Of a stretch of DNA of 64,000 nt, positions 17,283-25,380 are shown piece after piece. The translations under genes were made by a program, and so were the position numbers. Positions within the stretch are counted from its first letter, which is position 1. Each line of letters starts with the position of its first letter. Below the pieces are notes generated by a model. That model ran no database searches, was not told where the DNA came from, and saw only the letters and a list, made by a program, of their open reading frames with translations. The stretch is from a virus, in the IMG/VR virus record IMGVR_UViG_3300010371_000037, positions 1 through 64,000 of that record, one strand, 5' to 3'.

Positions 17283-17525
17283 ATGACGCCATATACAGAA
17301 GCGAAATGGGTTGAGTGGATAGAGCCCGTCAACCAGAAAAGCGATCCCGTGTATTGCAGAGTACGCCCAGAAGTGGCAATCCAATGTTCTAAAGAAGCAG
17401 CTGCCAAGTCTGGGCATGTTTTCTATACCAATGATCAGGACGCTTTCGAGGATTTTGTTGTAGTACATTGGGGTTACATTGTGCCAAAACCAGCGCCACT
17501 GGAAACTGATCAAGAAACTAAATAA
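17283..17525 (+). CDS. Hypothetical protein
   Basis: 80 residues, ATG 8 bases after AAGGTG. Acidic with two Cys (VYCRVRP and IQCSKEAA) and a C-terminal aromatic strand (DFVVVHWGYIVPKP). Not recognised. Confidence 0.55.
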   Translation: MTPYTEAKWVEWIEPVNQKSDPVYCRVRPEVAIQCSKEAAAKSGHVFYTNDQDAFEDFVVVHWGYIVPKPAPLETDQETK

Positions 17526-17563
17526 ACCCATATCTATCAAACAAAGGAGAACAGCCATGGGGA

Positions 17564-17860
17564 ATGAAGATGGCTCTACTATTCATATTTCTGTTCTTAC
17601 TTTTCATCATCTTGGCAATCAAGATTGATAGAAACGCGCAAGCCAAAGCTCGCAAAAAGAAGAAAATAATTCCCACTTGTCCACCCAATAGGCCCATTAT
17701 TAATGAGCAAGCCAAAAAAGAAGAGTGCAGCACAAAAGAACAATCTCTTTGGTCTGGAAGTAAAAACAATAACGCTCAAAACACAAAATCAACGGGAAGC
17801 AGCTATTCACTGGGAACAAGGCAATCATGTGTTGATGACAGGATTTGCGGGAACAGGTAA
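17564..17860 (+). CDS. Small membrane protein overlapping phoH (uncertain)
   Basis: The frame starts MKMALLFIFLFLLFIILAIK, one clear membrane helix, then a basic stretch (KARKKKK). From 17703 on it overlaps phoH by 158 bases in another frame. That part looks like a shadow, so the true end or the overlap is doubtful. AAAGGAGAA lies 16 bases upstream. An alternative ATG at 17557 in a third frame gives only 23 codons. The N-terminal membrane part may be real; the tail may be out-of-frame sequence. Confidence 0.35.
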   Translation: MKMALLFIFLFLLFIILAIKIDRNAQAKARKKKKIIPTCPPNRPIINEQAKKEECSTKEQSLWSGSKNNNAQNTKSTGSSYSLGTRQSCVDDRICGNR

Positions 17861-18389
17861 AACTTTCCTTGCTCTGTCTTTTGCTCTGCACGCTTTGGAA
17901 CGTAAAGAGCAGAACAAGATTGTAATTGTAAGATCAGCTGTACAGACTCGTGATATAGGTTTCATGCCTGGCAACTTATCTGAAAAAGCAGCTCTGTACC
18001 AGACTCCCTACCAAGACATTGTGAATGATCTTTGTCGTAGGGATGATGCCTATGGCATTTTGGCAGGACATGGTTCCATTGAATTTCTGACGACCAGTTT
18101 TGTTCGTGGACTGACTATCGACAATGCTGTAGTGATAGTAGATGAAATACAAAACATGACGGAGAAAGAATTTGAATCTGTGATTACACGTGTTGGCGAA
18201 AATTCTAGACTAATATTTTGCGGGGATGATAGGCAATCAGACTTATCAAACCTGATTGCGTCAGGTTACAACGATTCAGTCAAGATCCTTTCTCAAATGA
18301 ACGAGATAGGTCATGTATCATTTAATGCGCAAGATATTGTGCGTTCTGATTTCGTGAAACAATACTTGTTGTTGAAATATGCTTCTTGA
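17703..18389 (+). CDS. phoH: PhoH-like ATPase
   Basis: 228 residues. Walker A is GFAGTGKT (about residues 47-54) and Walker B is VVIVDEIQNM. RVGENSRLIFCGDDRQSDL follows, as in the PhoH core. PhoH-like genes are frequent in phages; the role is not settled (RNA metabolism or starvation response has been proposed). It overlaps the nuclease gene at 18379 by 11 bases. No strong ribosome site, so coupling to the upstream frame is likely. Confidence 0.88.
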   Translation: MSKPKKKSAAQKNNLFGLEVKTITLKTQNQREAAIHWEQGNHVLMTGFAGTGKTFLALSFALHALERKEQNKIVIVRSAVQTRDIGFMPGNLSEKAALYQTPYQDIVNDLCRRDDAYGILAGHGSIEFLTTSFVRGLTIDNAVVIVDEIQNMTEKEFESVITRVGENSRLIFCGDDRQSDLSNLIASGYNDSVKILSQMNEIGHVSFNAQDIVRSDFVKQYLLLKYAS

Positions 18390-19047
18390 ATTAGAACCAC
18401 CGCAGGATCAGATCACCCGCATAGATGACGCCATTTATCCTTGCAGAGTCTATGGGCGTGCAGGAAGGATCTACCCATCTGTAACTTCAGTTCTGTCTGT
18501 TCTAGATGATATGAATTGGTATGAGGATTGGGTTGGAAGAGTCGGACAACAAAAAGCAGATGCTATCACGAGAGTTGCTGGAGATAGAGGATCCGCAGTT
18601 CACATGGCATGCCAGGAGTTCATTTGCGGATGGAATTACACACGTTTGATGCCGGATGATCAATACAGATTCAATCTGATCAAACAAGAGCTCATGGAGT
18701 TGCAGAGAATTCGAGCAGTAGAGCACAAACTGGTATGTGAGGAATACCAGGTTGCTGGCACAGCTGATCTCATCGCATACCATGATGGTGCTCTAACCGT
18801 GATTGATTATAAGACTTCTAACAGGGAGAAACAAGAAGAGGCGTTCAAGAGTTTCTGGTTTCAGACTGCTTTTTATGCAACTGCTTGGAACGAGACTCAT
18901 CCTGAAGAACCTGTTGAAAAGCTTGGGATTATTCCAATTAATGATATAGATATGTTCTGTAAGCCAAGATTCTTACCACTTTCCAGCATACAAGGCAATG
19001 ATCTACGCCGAATCCGTTCTGAATTCAGGACTCAATTTAACATGTGA
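18379..19047 (+). CDS. PD-(D/E)XK superfamily exonuclease (RecB/Cas4-like)
   Basis: 222 residues. The core GTADLIAYHDGALTVIDYKT (about residues 129-149) gives the Asp...Asp-x-Lys active site. The upstream DRGSAVHMACQEF helix is typical of the RecB-like nuclease family. Such phage exonucleases act in recombination or host DNA breakdown. It is coupled to phoH. Confidence 0.8.
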   Translation: MLLELEPPQDQITRIDDAIYPCRVYGRAGRIYPSVTSVLSVLDDMNWYEDWVGRVGQQKADAITRVAGDRGSAVHMACQEFICGWNYTRLMPDDQYRFNLIKQELMELQRIRAVEHKLVCEEYQVAGTADLIAYHDGALTVIDYKTSNREKQEEAFKSFWFQTAFYATAWNETHPEEPVEKLGIIPINDIDMFCKPRFLPLSSIQGNDLRRIRSEFRTQFNM

Positions 19048-19052
19048 TCTCC

Positions 19053-19059
19053 CTAAATA
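19053..19059 (+). promoter_or_regulatory. T4-like late promoter box CTAAATA
   Basis: CCCTAAATATAGGCTGACAG lies 6 bases after the nuclease stop and 27 bases before the zincin gene. It probably drives the zincin and endolysin genes late. Confidence 0.5.
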
Positions 19060-19085
19060 TAGGCTGACAGTCTGGGAGTCAGTCC

Positions 19086-19601
19086 ATGCGCTTAGCAGTT
19101 TATGGGGGTTCTACATGGCAGAAGAAACACTCCAAAAGCTTTGCTCGTTGGTATGCCCGCAACTACATACCTAAACACATTCATTCTAAGCTTAGTGTAA
19201 GTGTGTGTTTGTATGACTCACAGAAGTCCTGGGAAAGCATAGCTTCTGATAAGAAAGACTTAGGATACTGTGAGTACATAGAAGAAGATAGATTGTTGGG
19301 AAGTGAACATTGCAAGATCACTTTATATTCTCCACGCAACCTATTATACTACAAATTCCTGATTCGCCTAGCGCATGAATTTGTTCATGTAAAACAATAT
19401 GTTACGCATGAATTGAAAGATTGTTCAAACGGCACGAACTTCAAGAAGCAGAAATTTCAAGAAGATTCTATTCTGTACTGGAATCAACCATGGGAAGTTG
19501 AAGCCATGGGTTTTGAATACGGTTTAGTTAAGCTATACACCGAACAAGCCAAAATTAAGCAAGAGGTATTTACAACCAAAGTAAAACGCATCATCTGCTA
19601 A
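19086..19601 (+). CDS. HExxH metallopeptidase-like protein (zincin)
   Basis: 171 residues. RLAHEFVHVKQY holds HEFVH (His97, Glu98, His101), and a downstream Glu in PWEVEAMGFE would be the third zinc ligand. This is the minimal gluzincin arrangement. It has no signal peptide. The late box upstream and the endolysin gene 14 bases downstream place it in a late lysis or virion block. The substrate is unknown. Confidence 0.7.
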   Translation: MRLAVYGGSTWQKKHSKSFARWYARNYIPKHIHSKLSVSVCLYDSQKSWESIASDKKDLGYCEYIEEDRLLGSEHCKITLYSPRNLLYYKFLIRLAHEFVHVKQYVTHELKDCSNGTNFKKQKFQEDSILYWNQPWEVEAMGFEYGLVKLYTEQAKIKQEVFTTKVKRIIC

Positions 19602-19614
19602 AGGAACCACTATC

Positions 19615-20163
19615 ATGAAAGCCCATCTATGTATTTTATTCTACATCCTTGGCTGCATTCTCCTGGCGGCTACTATGACAGCACCTCCTGTCAAGACGCA
19701 AGTTTATTCTATCGCAATTCCCAGTATAAAGCCACAATTCGTCAGTGCTCAACTCAACAATTCGGATGAGATCAATTGTTTAGCACAAGCTATCTATCAC
19801 GAAGGACGTGGGGAGAGTGCCAAAACTCAAGTTATGATTGCTGAAGTAACCATGAACAGAGCAAAGAACGCTTCAACCATGTTTCCTTACTCTATTTGTG
19901 GGGTGATACATCAGCGTCGATCAAAAGATGTTTGCCAATACAGTTGGATGTGTGATAAGCATCCAATCAAAGAAGAAGTCGCTTGGGTTCGGTCCAGAGT
20001 ATTGGCGCAGTGGTTGTACAAACATTATTATCTAAGGAAAGACATTCCTGACTTGACACAAGGGTCATTGTATTTTACTACCATTAGAACTCACAGAAAT
20101 TGGATGGAGTCTATGGATAGGAAAGTTGAATCTGATCACATGAAGTTTCTAGCAGATAATTAG
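19615..20163 (+). CDS. Endolysin, SleB-type cell wall hydrolase
   Basis: 182 residues. An N-terminal hydrophobic segment (about 4-22, LCILFYILGCILLAATM) acts as signal anchor or signal peptide. The Hydrolase_2 (SleB) domain follows: CLAQAIYHEGRGES with catalytic Glu63, AEVTMNRAK, CGVIHQ and QYSWMCD. It cleaves peptidoglycan at lysis. With a signal-anchor it could be exported by the host Sec system. AAAGGAAC gives the ribosome site. A small two-helix membrane gene follows at 20174. Confidence 0.88.
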   Translation: MKAHLCILFYILGCILLAATMTAPPVKTQVYSIAIPSIKPQFVSAQLNNSDEINCLAQAIYHEGRGESAKTQVMIAEVTMNRAKNASTMFPYSICGVIHQRRSKDVCQYSWMCDKHPIKEEVAWVRSRVLAQWLYKHYYLRKDIPDLTQGSLYFTTIRTHRNWMESMDRKVESDHMKFLADN

Positions 20164-20173
20164 GCGTATCTAT

Positions 20174-20359
20174 ATGATTATGAATAAATTTAAGTTTAAA
20201 TGGATGGCGATATCCACGCTGTTGTTACTTTTTTCAATAGCAATTGCTATTTACAGTGTAATGACTATTCAGCAACCTGCTCCAATTGTTACGATGTTGG
20301 CAGGTTTCAATGTTGGATTTAGTCTTTTGTTCTGTCATCAAACGTTCACCGATAATTGA
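20174..20359 (+). CDS. Small two-helix membrane protein, holin candidate
   Basis: 61 residues with a basic N-terminus (MNKFKFKWM) and two membrane helices (about 10-31 and 40-56) linked by a short turn. It lies 10 bases after the endolysin. Size, topology and position fit a class II holin or pinholin. There is no sequence proof. Confidence 0.55.
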   Translation: MIMNKFKFKWMAISTLLLLFSIAIAIYSVMTIQQPAPIVTMLAGFNVGFSLLFCHQTFTDN

Positions 20360-20369
20360 TTCGTTGCCA

Positions 20370-20411
20370 TTTAGACTAGATTAAGTTCTCTTGTAGAAAC
20401 CAAGGTATAAT
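20370..20411 (+). promoter_or_regulatory. Palindromic-type promoter (degenerate member)
   Basis: TTTAGACTAGATTAAG, then 20 bases, then TATAAT at 20406-20411. Same spacing as the other members. Drives the peptidase and amidoligase genes. Confidence 0.6.
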
Positions 20412-20450
20412 TACCTCTGGTTGGAATTGTTCTATCTACTGGAGCAAACC

Positions 20451-20903
20451 ATGAAGCTAAGTCAACCGTTCGGCAAGAACAAGTTCTGTGGGCCGACAGC
20501 ACTTTCTGTGCTCTCAGGTAAGTCGACTGATGAGTGTGCACTACTAGCCTCTGATAATGGCAGACCTCTGAAAGCAATGCTCGTCAAGCAGATGGTGGTA
20601 TCACTGAACAAGCTCGGTATCAAGTTCAAGTGGCAACGCACCCATGATACTAAGTATTATACCAAATTCAACCGCAGACATCCTTATCCAACATTGAAGA
20701 TGTGGATGGACACTTGCAGAAAGCCATCTGAAATGGATGAAGTTTTCTTGGTCACTCTGACTAGCCATTTCATCATAGTTAAGGGAGATCAAGTGATCTG
20801 CTCTCAAACAGATAGGCAATGGGTGCCTTTTTCTAAGTATCATAAAAAGGCATCACACGTGCACAATTTCTTCAAAATCCTCAGTGAAGCGGAATCAATC
20901 TAA
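20451..20903 (+). CDS. C39-like cysteine peptidase
   Basis: 150 residues from the ATG at 20451 (GGAGC upstream). NKFCGPTALSVLSG with Cys13 and TSHFIIVKGDQVI with His106 and a following Asp form the papain-fold triad of C39/BtrH-like peptidases. There is no signal peptide, so it would act in the cytoplasm. Its stop overlaps the amidoligase start in TAATG, so the two are made together. It could cleave a peptide or act as an acyltransferase. The substrate is unknown. Confidence 0.65.
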   Translation: MKLSQPFGKNKFCGPTALSVLSGKSTDECALLASDNGRPLKAMLVKQMVVSLNKLGIKFKWQRTHDTKYYTKFNRRHPYPTLKMWMDTCRKPSEMDEVFLVTLTSHFIIVKGDQVICSQTDRQWVPFSKYHKKASHVHNFFKILSEAESI

Positions 20904-21751
20904 TGTTAACTCCTTGGAAATATAAATCTGGTGTCGAGTTGACTTTTCAACGTTCTTTCGAGGAAGTTTCATCTTTTCAAAGATGGTCAGAAAGACAATA
21001 TTTTGGTAGAAGAAATTGTTTACACGCGGATTGTCTTCGTATGAGTCGTGCCGTGCCCAAAGAATTGGTTTGGAGTGTCACGACTGATCCTGACTGTGTT
21101 GAAGTGCCAACCAGGATTTTAGTTTCCTGGAGTGATGCTGAACAAGTTATCAATACTATCTTGGAACATGCAAAGAAAAAGAAACTGATTGCTAAAAACA
21201 AAGGACTATCTACTGGTGGGGGTGGACATGTACATGTTTCTGGCATGAATGACTTAACCAAGTGTGCTGTTGTAAGGGATATGCAAAACAGGCCATATGT
21301 TCCGTGGTTTTTTGCTGATCCAGATACAACTTCTCAATGCAATTCTGTACATTCAGAGGGTTTTGGATTGCTATCAGCAGGTTGGAAAACAATTCGTAAC
21401 GATCCACGTGATTATATTTGGAATGGTAAATTCACACATGTACATATTCATACTCAGGGAACTCTTGAATTTCGATTTTTTGATTGTTTTATGGAATATG
21501 AACGGTATGAAGAGAGTCTTGCATTTGCGCAGGCTTACGTTAAATGGATTGCTGATAGTTTGATAAGAAACAAGAGGTTTAATGTCTTGATCAAAAACAG
21601 GAGTGGATTGCTCGCACACTATAATGATTATGTGCGTTGTTTGGAAGAATTTCAAAAACTGATTGAAACAATCGGTTTACCATGGGCTCGCTACAAAAGA
21701 TATATTGATAATCTTGATCAGAGATTTGAAGACATAAATTTGTTGCGGTAA
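20903..21751 (+). CDS. Probable amidoligase (carboxylate-amine ligase, GCS-like fold)
   Basis: 282 residues. Motifs in order: SGVELTFQ near residue 9 (metal-binding Glu), CVEVPTRIL near 65, GGGGHVHVSG near 108, and LEFRFFD near 191. These fit the Amidoligase_2 family of ATP-dependent COOH-NH2 ligases related to glutamate-cysteine ligase and glutamine synthetase. Such enzymes form amide links on peptides or small molecules and are often coded beside peptidases. Here the partner is the C39-like gene. The product modified is unknown. Confidence 0.65.
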   Translation: MLTPWKYKSGVELTFQRSFEEVSSFQRWSERQYFGRRNCLHADCLRMSRAVPKELVWSVTTDPDCVEVPTRILVSWSDAEQVINTILEHAKKKKLIAKNKGLSTGGGGHVHVSGMNDLTKCAVVRDMQNRPYVPWFFADPDTTSQCNSVHSEGFGLLSAGWKTIRNDPRDYIWNGKFTHVHIHTQGTLEFRFFDCFMEYERYEESLAFAQAYVKWIADSLIRNKRFNVLIKNRSGLLAHYNDYVRCLEEFQKLIETIGLPWARYKRYIDNLDQRFEDINLLR

Positions 21752-21769
21752 TTTTTGAGTGGTATGGTA

Positions 21770-21775
21770 TATAAT
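21770..21775 (+). promoter_or_regulatory. Possible -10 box TATAAT
   Basis: TATATAAT at 21768-21775, 30 bases before the gene at 21805. It lacks the palindromic element of the other early promoters. A weak -35 candidate is TTGCGG at 21743. Confidence 0.35.
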
Positions 21776-21804
21776 AGCGTGGGTGTTTTTATGAGGAATG
21801 GTGA

Positions 21805-22101
21805 ATGAACAAATTGCTGAAGGCGGTTGAGACTTATAAGAGAATGGAAAAAAAAGAAGGAACTGTTCCATATCGTGAATTTCGATCACTCGTCATTGAG
21901 GAAATGAGAAAAGATCTTGAAATCCCCAACGCCAAATATGGCACCATGGGATGTTATTATGGATGGGCAAGGAATATTGCAACGAAGCGAAAAGTCAATT
22001 TCTATCACAGGTTGGAATCAACCGTGAACAAAACATCTGAACAACGTCATCAAGAACATGAACAGGAGACTGCTATCAACGCAGCATTTGCATCATGGTG
22101 A
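21805..22101 (+). CDS. Hypothetical protein
   Basis: 98 residues, basic, with GAGGAATGG before the start. YGTMGCYYGWARNIA in the middle and a charged C-terminal helix. No family recognised. The stop overlaps the GTG of the next small gene. Confidence 0.6.
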   Translation: MNKLLKAVETYKRMEKKEGTVPYREFRSLVIEEMRKDLEIPNAKYGTMGCYYGWARNIATKRKVNFYHRLESTVNKTSEQRHQEHEQETAINAAFASW

Positions 22102-22202
22102 GGCTTCTATTCCAATTAGGTATCATCTTCTTCACAATGACCTGCTTTATCATCATGTTCTTTTTTGCGCTTGGATTCCTCATTCAAATGATGGGGACAT
22201 GA
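22098..22202 (+). CDS. 34-residue membrane peptide (GTG start)
   Basis: GTG at 22098 overlaps the previous stop (GTGA). The product is one hydrophobic helix (LFQLGIIFFTMTCFIIMFFF) followed by ALGFLIQMMGT. Coupled translation is plausible. It lacks other support and is listed as a small-protein candidate. Confidence 0.4.
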   Translation: MRLLFQLGIIFFTMTCFIIMFFFALGFLIQMMGT

Positions 22203-22217
22203 GATGAAGGATAACTA

Positions 22218-23357
22218 ATGTTAACTCTACAAACAATGAAAGAACAGTTCAAAGACGTGAAGTCTGTTAGATTCATGGAGGATACTGTGCGTGGCGTTAC
22301 CATTGTCTGTTATATGGTGGATGATCCAGAGTTGTGGAAGCACCCTCTTGGTTTGGAATGCCGTGGATCAGTATTTGATACCAAGACGGGAAAGTGCCTG
22401 TGTCGTCCATTTGAGAAGTTCTTCAATTTCCATGAAATGAGGACGGATTACCAACAGGAAATAATTAAGCAGATCAATCACAATAGCAGTCAATGTGCGT
22501 TCACCAAGAAACGTGATGGCAGTATGATCACGCCTGTTATGTTACCAAATGGTGAACTGGATTTCAAGACCAAGAAGTCTTTTGAGTCTGATGTTGCCAT
22601 ATTGGCTAAGGATTACATCAAGACGCTTCCTAACATCTTGGAATGGTGTAAGATTGTTTGCACATCAGGATACACGCCAATTTTTGAATTCACGCATCCT
22701 GATAGTCAGATTGTGATTGGTTATGGAGACCAACCAACATTGACTCTGTTAGCTGTCCGTCACATCAACTCTGGTCATTACACTCCAAATTTTTGGAATA
22801 TGCCTGGTCCAATGGATGTTGATAGAAATGTGTTTGTATGTAATTTAGACCTAGAAAGAGCACAACGTCAAACAGAAGGTGAAGAAGGTTGGGTATTGGA
22901 ATGGACTGATCCAGTATCTTTGAATTCTACACGCGTAAAATTTAAGACACAATGGTACATTGATCGTCATCGTTTGCTTGATTTGCGTGAACGTGATGTT
23001 GCTGATGCAGTCATTGAAGACAAGATTGATGACTTGCGTGAAAGCATGATTGCGGCTGGTGCTGATTTGGAAACACTGTATGCAGTCCAACAGCGGGTTG
23101 TTGGTGAATTGGTATACTTGATGGATATTTCTGTGAAGCTTCTGGATGAAGCAAAGAGCAATGATGAAAGCAAGAAAGGTGTAGCTCTGTTTGCCATACA
23201 ACATGGAAAAGAATTTATGCCAGTCATAATGGCTTTGCATGAAGGAAATGAATCCAAGGCTGAAAGGAACAACAAGAAACTTTGGGAGAAGCATTTTAGG
23301 GATGGATACAAATTAAGATCTATCGTTAACAACAAATTTGGAGAACAAGATGAGTGA
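22218..23357 (+). CDS. rnlA: RNA ligase 1 (T4 RnlA/gp63 family)
   Basis: 379 residues, close to T4 Rnl1 (374). Motifs: GLECRGSVFD and CRPFEKFFNF near the N-terminus, nucleotidyl Lys98 in KKRDGS (motif I), then TPIFEFTHPDSQIV (motif III region) and GEEGWVLEW (motif IV). In T4 this enzyme, with Pnkp, reseals tRNA cut by host anticodon nucleases. The pnkp gene follows at 23655 with one small gene between. Confidence 0.93.
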   Translation: MLTLQTMKEQFKDVKSVRFMEDTVRGVTIVCYMVDDPELWKHPLGLECRGSVFDTKTGKCLCRPFEKFFNFHEMRTDYQQEIIKQINHNSSQCAFTKKRDGSMITPVMLPNGELDFKTKKSFESDVAILAKDYIKTLPNILEWCKIVCTSGYTPIFEFTHPDSQIVIGYGDQPTLTLLAVRHINSGHYTPNFWNMPGPMDVDRNVFVCNLDLERAQRQTEGEEGWVLEWTDPVSLNSTRVKFKTQWYIDRHRLLDLRERDVADAVIEDKIDDLRESMIAAGADLETLYAVQQRVVGELVYLMDISVKLLDEAKSNDESKKGVALFAIQHGKEFMPVIMALHEGNESKAERNNKKLWEKHFRDGYKLRSIVNNKFGEQDE

Positions 23358-23643
23358 AAACAAAATAGAAGAGTTTAAGAAGAATCCATTTCAATATGGT
23401 TCCCAAGAAACCAGGGATGCAATTCTACAGCATCTTGCTGTTTTCTTTCTAGGATTCAATGATTTATGGATGTTGTTACATGATAGGAAGTTATCTAAAG
23501 AAGAAATTGTTGATGCTGCTGATAGTATGGAAGTGTTGAGGATGACGACTAATGCACTCATAGAGGAATGTATTGACTCAGACCTAGAATTATCCGGTCT
23601 GGTAAAACAACTTGCTATCCAGCAGAGAAACGAATTGAACTGA
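23350..23643 (+). CDS. Helical hypothetical protein between rnlA and pseT
   Basis: 97 residues from the ATG at 23350, TTGGAG upstream, overlapping rnlA by 8 bases. All-helical with acidic character. No domain recognised. Its place inside the RNA-repair operon is notable. Confidence 0.6.
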   Translation: MSENKIEEFKKNPFQYGSQETRDAILQHLAVFFLGFNDLWMLLHDRKLSKEEIVDAADSMEVLRMTTNALIEECIDSDLELSGLVKQLAIQQRNELN

Positions 23644-23654
23644 AAGGAAATATC

Positions 23655-24638
23655 ATGGCCGTTGTAAAATTGCCAGTGGAACATGTTTCCGCTGAATGGA
23701 TGGGCAAAGAAGAAGAAACTTTGTTTGATGTGAACGAACACCACGTGATTTTCACGGTTGGCGTGAGTGCCAGTGGAAAGACGACCTGGTCTGAACAATT
23801 TGCTAAAAGTCACCCAAATTGGGTTGTCATTAGTCGTGATTATGCTCGCGCGGACCTTTTATCTCCTGGTAAGTTTAGTTGGACAGCATGGAAGAAGCGT
23901 GGTTCTCGTGGTGAGAAGGAAGTCAATTTTTTAGTTGAGTCGGCCATAGATATGGCTATCCGTCGTGGGATAGACGTGATCATTGCTGACACCAATCTGT
24001 CTCCTAACAATTTCAATTCATTGGCTGCAAAATTTCGTGATCATGGCTATGTTGTTCATTTCAAGTTCTTTCCAATAGACTGGAAGACTGCTGTGGAACG
24101 CGACAACGCGCGTCTGAATGGCGTGGGTGTGTCCGTGATCTCTGCACAGTTCGAGAAACTGCATAAGTTGGAGCGTCAAAAATCAAAATTGCATTCACGT
24201 GGTGGATATCAAGCCATTCTGTGTGATATTGATGGAACGTTAGCGCATATGGTATCACGCGGTCCTTATGATTACAGCGATGAAGCGATCGCTACGGATG
24301 CCATTGATGAAGATGTTCGTGAAATTCTAGCGAGCATGGCCCACCGTGGTTTCAAGATCATTATCGTTAGTGGGCGTGATGGAGTATGTAGGGAAGCTAC
24401 TCATAAGTGGCTGACCAAGTATTTGACTGAACAAATTGGAATTCAATTCAGTCATTACCAACGCGCGGAAGGCGACAAGCGTCCTGATGACCAGATCAAA
24501 GAAGAACTGCTTCATAAGATCATTGAAGATGGTTTTGACCCGATAATGGTGTTTGATGACCGTCCGAGAGTCTGCCGTATGTGGCGTCGTCTGGGATTGA
24601 AAGTGTTTCAGGTCGGCAATCCATACATCGAGTTCTAA
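23655..24638 (+). CDS. pseT: Polynucleotide 5'-kinase / 3'-phosphatase
   Basis: 327 residues with both T4 Pnkp domains. The N-terminal kinase has P-loop GVSASGKTT (about residues 36-44) and the WVVISRDYAR region. The C-terminal HAD phosphatase has CDIDGTLA (nucleophile Asp191) and VFDDRPRVCRMWR. It prepares cut RNA ends (5' phosphate, 3' hydroxyl) for RnlA. AAAGGAAATATC is the ribosome site. Together with two RNA ligases and the tRNA array it makes a tRNA repair set. Confidence 0.93.
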   Translation: MAVVKLPVEHVSAEWMGKEEETLFDVNEHHVIFTVGVSASGKTTWSEQFAKSHPNWVVISRDYARADLLSPGKFSWTAWKKRGSRGEKEVNFLVESAIDMAIRRGIDVIIADTNLSPNNFNSLAAKFRDHGYVVHFKFFPIDWKTAVERDNARLNGVGVSVISAQFEKLHKLERQKSKLHSRGGYQAILCDIDGTLAHMVSRGPYDYSDEAIATDAIDEDVREILASMAHRGFKIIIVSGRDGVCREATHKWLTKYLTEQIGIQFSHYQRAEGDKRPDDQIKEELLHKIIEDGFDPIMVFDDRPRVCRMWRRLGLKVFQVGNPYIEF

Positions 24639-24639
24639 T

Positions 24640-24981
24640 ATGACTGTTCAAAGTACATTTATTACAACAGACAATGTTCAAGACTGGCGTTTGATTGAAC
24701 ATGTAGATGAAGGTAGTATAATTATTCACCCTTTGATAGCTTGGAAATTGCGTGGGATTGATGCTCCCGCAATCCCTATCACTGCAGCTGGTGGTCCAAG
24801 AATTATAACCAATGAGACAGTTTGGTTTCTTTTCAACATCAAAACTAAAACTTTCTATGGAATGGACGAATCTGGATGCTGGTACAAGCATCAGTTGCCA
24901 GATATTACAGTAGCCAGCGTCACAGCTATCCAAAAACATGCTTTAAGTGTTTGTAAATCAACAAATCCAATTTTTGAATAA
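24640..24981 (+). CDS. Hypothetical protein downstream of pseT
   Basis: 113 residues, starting 1 base after the pseT stop. Mixed alpha/beta, with IIITNETVWFLFNIKTK-like strands and SGCWYKHQLPD. Not recognised. Its tight link suggests it shares the RNA-repair transcript. Confidence 0.55.
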   Translation: MTVQSTFITTDNVQDWRLIEHVDEGSIIIHPLIAWKLRGIDAPAIPITAAGGPRIITNETVWFLFNIKTKTFYGMDESGCWYKHQLPDITVASVTAIQKHALSVCKSTNPIFE

Positions 24982-24983
24982 TC

Positions 24984-25379
24984 ATGAGTTATAAACATCA
25001 GAAGAGAGCCAGAAAGGAAACCATCTTGGCTGAACGCAATGTTAGACGTGCGGTTCGATTGTCTAGGATAGCGAAACCTTACAAGCGGCCAGCTTTCACT
25101 CCTATGTCTGTTGATTCCGTCGTGATTCAACGTCTTGAAAAATGGAATACAATCTCAAAACAAGAGCGTGAGGAATATCCAAGTTTGAATTTAGAAACGT
25201 CACTGAAGCAAGAAGTGATTGTAGAACATGATGATGAATATTTGCGACGTGAAGAAGCAGCCAGGAAGATATCAGAAGAAAGGAAGAAGATGGTAGCTCC
25301 TCTTTACAACAAAGGTGGCTATCAGTACATAGGTGACGCTCCAAAAGAAATCATCCAGAACCTTGGAAGGAAAGTATGA
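24984..25379 (+). CDS. Conserved phage hypothetical protein
   Basis: 131 residues. Basic N-terminus (KHQKRARKETILAERNVRRA) and a C-terminal signature PLYNKGGYQYIGDAPKEII that I associate with small phage proteins. Function unknown. Confidence 0.6.
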   Translation: MSYKHQKRARKETILAERNVRRAVRLSRIAKPYKRPAFTPMSVDSVVIQRLEKWNTISKQEREEYPSLNLETSLKQEVIVEHDDEYLRREEAARKISEERKKMVAPLYNKGGYQYIGDAPKEIIQNLGRKV

Positions 25380-25380
25380 C

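Noticed and set aside
14515-20359. An nrdB gene next to nrdA
   Set aside because: None of the following genes carries the di-iron ligands or length of NrdB; it must lie outside the window.
22851-23294. Minus-strand hydrophobic frame opposite rnlA
   Set aside because: Hydrophobic composition arises from the complement of a charged gene; rnlA is certain.
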